Source: an uncultured Rhodospirillales bacterium
GTDB taxonomy: Bacteria; Pseudomonadota; Alphaproteobacteria; Rhodospirillales; Casp-alpha2
Reading direction: 5' to 3'
DNA: 8,473 bases
Assembly (NCBI GenBank): GCA_938074585.1
Contig: CALJEW010000125.1
Coordinates: 1 to 8,473, forward strand
In this document: positions 1 through 5,597 of the stretch, one piece after another
Layout of the letters: every line of letters begins with the position of its first letter
Numbering within the stretch: position 1 is the first letter of the stretch
The notes under the pieces: generated by a model
Told to the model about the DNA's origin: nothing
Database searches by the model: none
What the model saw: the letters and a program-made list of their open reading frames with translations, nothing else
Program-made: the position numbers and the translations under genes

Positions 1-124
1 CCTGAATGGGAGTGGCGGCGGATTGGTTCATTTGCGCCCCAACGCCATACAACCAGCCAATGGGGCTCAATAGATTTGAGATTAACCCGCCTTGGTTACG
101 CTTCCAATAAGTCGGGGCTTTCAT
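1..124 (-). CDS. lpxK: Tetraacyldisaccharide 4'-kinase LpxK, N-terminal part only
   Basis: LpxK phosphorylates the 4' position of the tetraacyldisaccharide-1-phosphate intermediate, making lipid IVA at the cytoplasmic face of the inner membrane. Only the first 41 codons are present, because the gene continues past the left edge. The visible protein begins MKAPTYWKR and contains LLSPIGWLYG, which matches the usual LpxK N-terminus: MKAPxFW, then an amphipathic membrane-binding segment ending in GWLYG. The Walker A motif would lie outside the window. The ATG at 124-122 overlaps the waaA stop in ATGA. A good Shine-Dalgarno sequence, GGAGAGG, lies at 135-129 inside the end of waaA, so translation is probably coupled. 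The position after waaA agrees with the identification. Seen: the N-terminus, start and ribosome site. Inferred from family knowledge: the function. Completeness of the gene cannot be judged. Confidence 0.9.
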   Translation of the reverse strand, partial: MKAPTYWKRNQGGLISNLLSPIGWLYGVGAQMNQSAATPIQ

Positions 125-1398
125 TTATCCTCTCCAACCGATTTTAAGAAGGGTAAAAGCTTGATAATAAGCGCATCCAATACGCGGGCTTCCGATTGGG
201 CATAGTCATGGGCTTTGATTGCAATTTCAGATGCGGCGTCTGGGTTTTTGAAAAAATCAAATAACGTTTTCGATAAAGTTGCTCCATCCGCAACCTCAAC
301 AGCGCCTCCGCACTGGGCTAACTGTTCCTTCATTTTCTGAAAGTTCGACATATATGGACCATGCAGGATAGTGCATTTTAATTTTGCGGCTTCCAATGGG
401 TTTTGCCCCCCTTTGTCGACAAAAGATTTACCCATGAACACGAATTTGCAAAGCCTGAAAAATAACCCCATCTCGCCCATGGTATCAGCTAAATAAATCT
501 GGGTGTCCGTTGTGATAGGCTCGTTTTTGCTGCGTTGGGCAACGGTTGCGCCTAAGCTTCGCAAATGGCGGGCAATTTGATCGCCGCGCGTTGGATGGCG
601 GGGTGCTATCACGGTCAGCAAATCGGAAAAGTTTGATTGCAAGCGTTGATGAGCATCCCACAAAATATCTTCTTCGCCGGGGTGAGTGCTGGCGGCAAAC
701 CAATTGGGGCGGAGGTTAATTGTTTTTGTAAGAGCTGCCAAATCAGCCTCTTTCACCGGCAAAGGTTCGACCGCAAACTTCAAGTTACCAACGCAATCTG
801 TTACTGGTGCACCCAGTTTTTGTAAGCGTTTGGTATCTGTGTTTGTTTGCCCTAAACACAGTGTGAAGCTTTTTAAAATACTTTTCATAAAGCCGGGAAA
901 GTGCTGCCATCTAGCAAACGATTTGGGCGATATACGCCCGTTTATCAGGATTAAGGGAATGTTGCGGCGCGCGGTTTCGGTAACAAAGTTTGGCCAAAAA
1001 TCAGATTCTGACCACAACACCAAATTGGGCTTCCAATGATCTAAAAACCTGCGAACACAAACCATGCGATCAACCGGCACGTATTGATGAATAACCCGAG
1101 CTGGCAGCCGTTCAGCCATAAGAACGGCAGACGTAACGGTACCGGTGGTTAATAAAAGTGTTGTCTTCGGGTGATCTGCTTTCAATCGCCCAATAAGTGG
1201 TAACAATGACAACGATTCGCCAACGCTTGCGGCATGAAGCCAGATTAAAGGACCGCTTGGTCGGGGGTGTGCAGTTTGGCCTAAGCGTTCAGAAAAGCGA
1301 TTTAAATCTTCTTTCCCCCTGGCACGGCGTCGGGCCAAATAAAAGGCAATAAGGGGTGCGCCAACCACATCGAAACAACGGTACAGAGTTAAAATCAA
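121..1398 (-). CDS. waaA: 3-deoxy-D-manno-octulosonic acid (Kdo) transferase
   Basis: WaaA (KdtA) is a GT-B fold glycosyltransferase that moves Kdo from CMP-Kdo onto lipid IVA at the inner membrane. The 425-residue length is typical. Residues 1-30 form a weakly hydrophobic then basic N-terminus (LARRRARGKED), as usual in the family. HAASVGE (55-61) holds the expected catalytic glutamate, E61. Other family blocks are ESDFWPN (131-137), GRIS (154-157), GNLKF (204-208), ASTHPGEE (236-243), APRHPTR (265-271), DTMGEMG (305-311) and GGQNPLEAA (330-338), the last ones being in the CMP-Kdo-binding half. The start is TTG at 1398-1396: an in-frame stop lies two codons upstream, and the N-terminus aligns with the family from this codon. 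It overlaps the stop of the upstream acyltransferase in TTGA, with a GGGGA-like ribosome site just before. Whether it adds one or two Kdo units cannot be told from sequence alone. Confidence 0.96.
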   Translation of the reverse strand: MILTLYRCFDVVGAPLIAFYLARRRARGKEDLNRFSERLGQTAHPRPSGPLIWLHAASVGESLSLLPLIGRLKADHPKTTLLLTTGTVTSAVLMAERLPARVIHQYVPVDRMVCVRRFLDHWKPNLVLWSESDFWPNFVTETARRNIPLILINGRISPKSFARWQHFPGFMKSILKSFTLCLGQTNTDTKRLQKLGAPVTDCVGNLKFAVEPLPVKEADLAALTKTINLRPNWFAASTHPGEEDILWDAHQRLQSNFSDLLTVIAPRHPTRGDQIARHLRSLGATVAQRSKNEPITTDTQIYLADTMGEMGLFFRLCKFVFMGKSFVDKGGQNPLEAAKLKCTILHGPYMSNFQKMKEQLAQCGGAVEVADGATLSKTLFDFFKNPDAASEIAIKAHDYAQSEARVLDALIIKLLPFLKSVGEDK

Positions 1399-2108
1399 TT
1401 CTCATCCCCAGCTATGGGAGCCGCTTCAATGGGCGTGCGCCCAACAAAGGCATCAGCCTCGTTGGTCACATTGTTTATGGCTGCTTCCAAATCAAGGCGC
1501 TGTTTTTCTTGGGCTGCTGCATCGGATTTCCTGGGGATGTAAATCGGGTCGCCCCAAACAATCACATTCCGGCTGAACGGCCATGCGACTAAAAATCGAT
1601 CCCAATTATTTAAATGTTTGCCGTTTGTTGTTGAATAGGCAACCGGGATAATCGGCACACCTGATAGTTTGGCAATACTAATGACGCCATCTGTTGCGCG
1701 CATTCGGGGGCCGCGGGGACCGTCTGGTGTGATTCCCACATAATCCCCGGCCGCCAATATTTTAAGGATCGCCCTAAACGCTTTAGCGCCGCCTTTTGAA
1801 GATGACCCTAACGTTGTCTTAATACCCAAATGCCCCACGGTGCGGGCAATGATTTGCCCGTCGCGATGATGTGAAATCAACATGTGAATTTGTTTTTTTG
1901 ACTCCCAACACAGCGGCATCATAAGCAGGCGACCATGCCAAAAGCTCAATATAAATGGTTGATCGGCCTTCCAAAATTGTTCAGGAATCTCGCTTCGCAC
2001 AACTTGCCAAAGTCCGGTAAGTCTTACAAATCTGACGTAGCCAGCCCCCAACCAACACAAAGATCGACGCAGGCCGTCGGATCGAATGAAACGCTTGAAA
2101 ATACTCAC
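1395..2108 (-). CDS. DUF374 family lysophospholipid acyltransferase-like protein
   Basis: This 237-residue protein belongs to the DUF374 branch of the LPLAT acyltransferases. Visible blocks in order are FWHGRLLMMP (56-65), LISHHRDG (77-84), GSSSKGG (101-107), TPDGPRGPR (127-135) and VPIIPVAY (151-158). The last two correspond to acyltransferase blocks III and IV. The His58 block has no Asp at the classical H-x4-D spacing (Met63 sits there). Asp83 in HHRDG is the nearest conserved-looking acidic candidate, so the catalytic pair must be assigned with caution. It has no clear signal peptide, and a membrane-associated enzyme is likely. Start is GTG at 2108-2106, overlapping the msbA stop in GTGA, with only a weak GGTGGTCGGG ribosome site, so it probably depends on coupling. 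Its place between msbA and waaA, common in alphaproteobacteria, points to lipid A or envelope lipid acylation. The exact substrate is unknown. Confidence 0.93.
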   Translation of the reverse strand: MSIFKRFIRSDGLRRSLCWLGAGYVRFVRLTGLWQVVRSEIPEQFWKADQPFILSFWHGRLLMMPLCWESKKQIHMLISHHRDGQIIARTVGHLGIKTTLGSSSKGGAKAFRAILKILAAGDYVGITPDGPRGPRMRATDGVISIAKLSGVPIIPVAYSTTNGKHLNNWDRFLVAWPFSRNVIVWGDPIYIPRKSDAAAQEKQRLDLEAAINNVTNEADAFVGRTPIEAAPIAGDEN

Positions 2109-3910
2109 CCGACCACCGTTTTTTGCGGTTTGACAGCTCCGTCTTTGTCGGCAAATTGCAGGTCGTATAGGTTTTTATAAGTTCCGCTTTTGGCTAGCAA
2201 TTGGGTGTGCGTTCCCTGTTCGATAACCTGACCTTTATGTATGACGCAAATTTTGTCAGCACCGACAATTGTTGATAAACGGTGCGCTATGACTAAAGTT
2301 GTTCGGCCTTTCATCAGTGCCGCAAGGGCGGATTGAACGTGGCGTTCGGATTGGGTGTCTAGGGCGGATGTGGCTTCATCTAACAATAAGATCGGCGCAT
2401 TTTTCAGCATCGCACGGGCAATCGCTAAACGCTGGCGCTGGCCACCGGATAAGCGAATGCCTTGCTCGCCGACCCTGGTTTGGTACCCATCGGGTAAATC
2501 TTGAATAAAGCCATCAGCAGCTGCATTTCGAGCGGCCTCTTCAATTTTATTTTGTGAAGCCCCTTGCCGGCCGTAGGCAATATTAGCGGCAACGGTGTCG
2601 TCAAACAAGGTGACTTCTTGGCTGACCAAGGCTATATTAGCATACAAAGATTCAAGCGTTACATCGCGTACATCCATGCTATCGACCGTCACAGCCCCCG
2701 CCATTACATCATAGAATCTGGGAATTAGATTCAAGATGGTTGATTTGCCTGCCCCGGATGTTCCAACCAATGCCACCGTTTGCCCCGCAGGAACGTCAAT
2801 AGTTAGCCCTTTAAGGGCTTGAATGTCAGCGCTATAGGAAAAGTGAACGTCTTTGAATTGTAGATGTCCGTTAATATTTTCAATTGCTTTGGCGTCTGGC
2901 TTATCAGCAATAACCGGTGGCCGGTCCATTATGGCAAAGATGCGTTGCGCACTGGCCAAACCTTCTTGAATGCTAACGTTTAAATTCGCCAATCGTTTCA
3001 TCGGGTCGTACGCCATTAAAAGGGCTGTAATGAATGAGAAAAAGGCCCCGGATGTTGTATCGCCCGCAATCACGCGTGATCCGCCATACACAATCACAAT
3101 AAAAATAGCGAAGCCGCCCAACGTTTCCATAATCGGGCGCGCCATTTCACGGGTCCGTGCGGCTTTTAAGTTTAATTTGAAAATGCGCTCAACAACTTCG
3201 GCAATCCGTGTTCCCTCATAGTGCGCCATGCCATAGGCCTTAACGACGCGAATGCCTTGGAACGTTTGGGTTAGAATGGTTGTGAAAAAACCAATTTCTT
3301 CTTGAGTGTTGGCAGTCACTTTGCGGATCCGCTTGCCGATGCGAACGATGGGGTAAATGGCAATAGGGAAAACAACGAAAGAAACGGCTGCGAGCTCCCA
3401 GTCTTGCCAAAACATCACAAATACAAAGCCAATTAAGGCCATTAAATCGCGGCCTAACCCGGTTAATCCGGTGCTGACTGCAACCCGCATTTGTTGCACA
3501 TCAACGGTAAAACGCGATATCAGCGTGCCGACGGGGGAGTTATGAAAAAATGCTAAATCCATGGAGGCCAAATGGGCAAACAGTTTGTTTTGCGTATCGG
3601 CAATGATCCGCAATCCGACATAGTTCATTAAAATGGATTGGCCGTAATTGGCTAATCCTTTGACCAGAAAGGTGGTGATGACAGCAAATCCAACAGGCCA
3701 AAGCATGTCAGGATCTTTTGCAACGAACACTTCATCGACAATGGGTTTCATCATATAAGCCGAAAACGCGCTTGCCGCTGCCATAATAAACATGCAGATG
3801 ACGGCAGAACCGATCCAGCCTAAGTAATGTCGGATGCTTTCACGCCATAGACGGCGCATCAGGCACGACGTCGACTTTGGTTTTTCCGCCGTCGATTCTA
3901 TCAACGGCAT
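2105..3910 (-). CDS. msbA: Lipid A export ABC transporter, permease/ATP-binding protein MsbA
   Basis: MsbA is a homodimeric half-transporter that flips lipid A-core across the inner membrane using ATP. Numbered from the ATG at 3910 (601 residues, normal length), six hydrophobic segments lie at about 31-53, 70-87, 155-168, 172-190, 265-280 and 287-301. The nucleotide-binding domain has Walker A GTSGAGKST (383-391), Q-loop Q431, signature LSGGQ (487-491), Walker B ILLLDE (507-512) and H-loop H543, so it looks fully active. The start is uncertain: GTG at 3976 would add 22 residues and TTG at 3937 would add 9, and none has a good ribosome site. I prefer the ATG because family members begin shortly before the LMRRLWRE region. 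A weak promoter-like pair, TTGGTT (3951-3946) and TTTAAT (3928-3923), would leave a very short leader. It is coupled downstream to the acyltransferase gene. Substrate assignment rests on the neighbouring lipid A genes, because sequence alone only shows a type IV ABC exporter. Confidence 0.93.
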   Translation of the reverse strand: MPLIESTAEKPKSTSCLMRRLWRESIRHYLGWIGSAVICMFIMAAASAFSAYMMKPIVDEVFVAKDPDMLWPVGFAVITTFLVKGLANYGQSILMNYVGLRIIADTQNKLFAHLASMDLAFFHNSPVGTLISRFTVDVQQMRVAVSTGLTGLGRDLMALIGFVFVMFWQDWELAAVSFVVFPIAIYPIVRIGKRIRKVTANTQEEIGFFTTILTQTFQGIRVVKAYGMAHYEGTRIAEVVERIFKLNLKAARTREMARPIMETLGGFAIFIVIVYGGSRVIAGDTTSGAFFSFITALLMAYDPMKRLANLNVSIQEGLASAQRIFAIMDRPPVIADKPDAKAIENINGHLQFKDVHFSYSADIQALKGLTIDVPAGQTVALVGTSGAGKSTILNLIPRFYDVMAGAVTVDSMDVRDVTLESLYANIALVSQEVTLFDDTVAANIAYGRQGASQNKIEEAARNAAADGFIQDLPDGYQTRVGEQGIRLSGGQRQRLAIARAMLKNAPILLLDEATSALDTQSERHVQSALAALMKGRTTLVIAHRLSTIVGADKICVIHKGQVIEQGTHTQLLAKSGTYKNLYDLQFADKDGAVKPQKTVVG

Positions 3911-4017
3911 AGATGTTGATTCATTAAATTCAGTCAAAGGCTTACAACCAAATGTTAAGACGCCGCAACCTAACACGGACGCGAGGCAGTTTAAATCCCT
4001 GTGTCAGTCAAACCGCG

Positions 4018-5361
4018 TTATATTCCCGCGACAGTCAGACCGTCGACACGAACTGTTGGGGCATTCGTTCCAAACCGGAAGACCAAATCATCGGCCGGTG
4101 TTAGATTTTTAAATATATCGAGCAACGACCCGGCTATTGTGACTTCATTGACTGGGAATGTGATTTCACCGTTTTCAATCCAAAACCCACCGGCACCTCG
4201 GCTATAATCGCCGGTAATACCGTTCACGCCCATACCAATCAATTCAGTAATGTAAAAACCAGATTTCACATTTTTGACCAAATCATCGCGCGATACAGTG
4301 CCCGCATCCATATACAGGTTGGTTGTTGAAGGCGACGGTGGAGACGAGGTCCCGCGCGATGCGCTACCTGTTGTCTCTAGCCCCAACTGACGGGCTGAGC
4401 GCATATCCATGATCCACGTTTGCAACGTACCGTCTTCAATAATATGGCGGGTTTGGGTTGCAACACCTTCTGCGTCAAAGCCTTTGGAGCGCAAGCCCCG
4501 TTTACGCAGCGGATCGTCAATAATGTTGACGCCATTGGCAAACAATTTTTTACCCATTTTTTCTCTCAAAAATGTGGTTCCTCGGGCAACCGATGATCCA
4601 TTCACCGCACTGGCTAGATGTCCAACCAAGGAGCTGGAAACGCGGGGGTCGAAAATAACTGGGACTTGGGCGGTTTCGACTTTGCGCGGGTTAAGGCGGG
4701 CAACTGCTTTTTTTGCAGCATTTTTCCCCAGTTCACGGGCATCTTGTAAATCTTCGCCATAGACAGATGTCGAGAAATCGTAATCGCGTTCCATTTCGGT
4801 GCCTTCACCGGCAACCACGGAAACACTTAACGAATGACCAGAGCTTTCACGTTGTTGAGCAAAGCCGTTTGTGCCTACAACGGCTAGGCTTGATCGTCCC
4901 CATCCGGCTTCAGCACCTTCAGAATTGGTCACGCCTTTGATATTAAGTGCTGCTTCTTCGGCTTCGCGGGTAAGCTGCTCTAATTTGTCACTCGACGGTT
5001 CAACCGGATCGCAATCGTCTAAATCTGGAATTTGGGTTGCTAAAAGCTCCGATGGGGCCAGCCCACTATACGGGTCTTCGGGCACAACCTTAGCCATAGC
5101 AACAGCGCGGGTAACCAAATCATCCAAAGCTGTGTTCGATAAATCAGAAGAAGAGACAATGGCTTGGCGTTTGCCGATAAAGACCCGCAAACCCAAATCA
5201 TAGCCTTCCGAGCGGGCCAAACTTTCAGGTTCGCCTTTGCGGCACGCCGTTGATACAGAAATCCCTTCGACGTAGATCGCATCCGCCGCATCCGCACCGA
5301 TTGATTTTGCTTTATTAACAAGGTCGCTTAAATGCCCCAACGGGTCCGAACTGAAACTCAA
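4018..5361 (-). CDS. pmbA: TldD/PmbA family protein PmbA (TldE)
   Basis: PmbA (TldE) pairs with TldD in a heterodimeric zinc peptidase. In E. coli this pair matures microcin B17 and degrades the antitoxin CcdA, while its role in most other bacteria is unclear. The protein is 447 residues from the preferred start, a normal length. Family landmarks are the VPVIFDPRVSSSLVGHLA region, RGTSSPPSPSTTNLYMDAG, and the highly conserved C-terminal GDYSRGAGGFWIENGEI followed by FPVNEVTIAGSL. No HExxxH zinc motif is present, which separates it from TldD and indicates the non-catalytic subunit. No tldD gene is in the window, so the partner must be elsewhere. The start is TTG at 5361-5359, seven bases after GAGGAG; the longer in-frame reading from TTG 5376 would place that ribosome site inside the gene. 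It diverges from korA, and msbA follows on the same strand without a visible terminator. Confidence 0.94.
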   Translation of the reverse strand: MSFSSDPLGHLSDLVNKAKSIGADAADAIYVEGISVSTACRKGEPESLARSEGYDLGLRVFIGKRQAIVSSSDLSNTALDDLVTRAVAMAKVVPEDPYSGLAPSELLATQIPDLDDCDPVEPSSDKLEQLTREAEEAALNIKGVTNSEGAEAGWGRSSLAVVGTNGFAQQRESSGHSLSVSVVAGEGTEMERDYDFSTSVYGEDLQDARELGKNAAKKAVARLNPRKVETAQVPVIFDPRVSSSLVGHLASAVNGSSVARGTTFLREKMGKKLFANGVNIIDDPLRKRGLRSKGFDAEGVATQTRHIIEDGTLQTWIMDMRSARQLGLETTGSASRGTSSPPSPSTTNLYMDAGTVSRDDLVKNVKSGFYITELIGMGVNGITGDYSRGAGGFWIENGEITFPVNEVTIAGSLLDIFKNLTPADDLVFRFGTNAPTVRVDGLTVAGI

Positions 5362-5368
5362 ATCTTGG

Positions 5369-5374
5369 CTCCTC
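5369..5374 (-). promoter_or_regulatory. Ribosome binding site that sets the pmbA start
   Basis: On the minus strand GAGGAG reads from 5374 to 5369, followed by seven bases and then TTG at 5361-5359. This is close to the ideal Shine-Dalgarno sequence and spacing. It favours the TTG at 5361 over the TTG at 5376, which has no purine-rich sequence upstream and whose second and third codons would be made of the AGGAG itself. There is no ATG or GTG alternative nearby. Confidence 0.7.
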
Positions 5375-5382
5375 AAAGGATT

Positions 5383-5412
5383 CTGATATTAATTGATAGG
5401 GTAATTTGCCAA
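5383..5412 (-). promoter_or_regulatory. Candidate sigma-70-like promoter for pmbA
   Basis: On the minus strand TTGGCA (5412-5407) is followed after 18 bases by TATCAG (5388-5383). The -35 matches the consensus at five of six positions and the -10 at four of six. Transcription would begin a few bases before the GAGGAG ribosome site, giving a short leader. A TTGAGA further upstream has no good -10 partner. The call is by eye and weak, since AT-rich DNA yields such pairs by chance. Confidence 0.25.
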
Positions 5413-5495
5413 ACCTTAGCCGACGATGAAACCCGTTAATTCATTTAAAGCGCATTTATCTCAATTTAGCATAAATTAAAAAAATGCATGCAACA

Positions 5496-5507
5496 GGTTT
5501 CAAAACC
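5496..5507. repeat. Short inverted repeat GGTTT-CA-AAACC
   Basis: A perfect 5-base dyad (5496-5500 and 5503-5507) with a two-base centre overlaps the -35 element of the candidate korA promoter. It is too short and A+T-rich to be a terminator. It could be an operator, or chance. A related dyad, AACC-TTATAC-GGTT, lies at 5532-5545, at the predicted transcription start. Confidence 0.35.
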
Positions 5508-5527
5508 AGAAAAACGGGTTATATATT
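5499..5527 (+). promoter_or_regulatory. Candidate sigma-70-like promoter for korAB
   Basis: TTCAAA (5499-5504) is followed after 17 bases by TATATT (5522-5527), matching the consensus at four and five of six positions. The leader to the korA ATG would be about 64 bases. This is the best plus-strand pair I found by eye in the intergenic region. It is unproven, and alphaproteobacterial promoters often deviate from the E. coli consensus. Confidence 0.3.
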
Positions 5528-5597
5528 TGGAAACCTTATACGGTTACAGTTATTCCTTAGTACCTAATTTCTCTGGCAAATTGGTTGATATAACAAC

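Larger units (their letters stand above)
5375..5597. promoter_or_regulatory. Divergent intergenic region between pmbA and korA
   Basis: This is the only sizeable non-coding stretch, about 33% GC by direct count, clearly more AT-rich than the flanking genes. It should contain the promoters for both divergent units. It also holds eight AACC or GGTT tetramers (starting at 5412, 5430, 5496, 5504, 5517, 5532, 5542 and 5583), some arranged as dyads: GGTTT-CA-AAACC at 5496-5507 and AACC-N6-GGTT at 5532-5545. The octamer AAACCTTA occurs at 5411 and again at 5531. An 8-base palindrome TGCATGCA lies at 5485-5492. I see no small gene, RNA gene or GC-rich terminator hairpin with a U-tract. Confidence 0.6.

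Noticed and set aside
686..1039. Open frame of about 117 codons antisense to waaA
   Set aside because: waaA carries all family motifs on the other strand; the antisense product resembles no known protein and is explained as a shadow frame.
3911..4017. Terminator between pmbA and msbA
   Set aside because: No stable GC-rich hairpin followed by a U-run could be found on the minus strand in the spacer.
4409..5203. Several plus-strand frames antisense to pmbA
   Set aside because: They overlap one another and pmbA entirely, with no domain signature; the conserved PmbA sequence accounts for the region.
4018..5361. Catalytic TldD rather than PmbA
   Set aside because: No HExxxH zinc-binding motif is present, and the VFDPRVSSSLVGHLA and C-terminal blocks fit PmbA/TldE.
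5485..5492. TGCATGCA palindrome as an operator
   Set aside because: An isolated 8-base palindrome in AT-rich DNA is too short to support a call, and no second copy was seen nearby.
5589..5594. TATAAC as a -10 element for korA
   Set aside because: It ends three bases before the korA ATG, so transcription would start inside the gene, and there is no -35 at a suitable distance.
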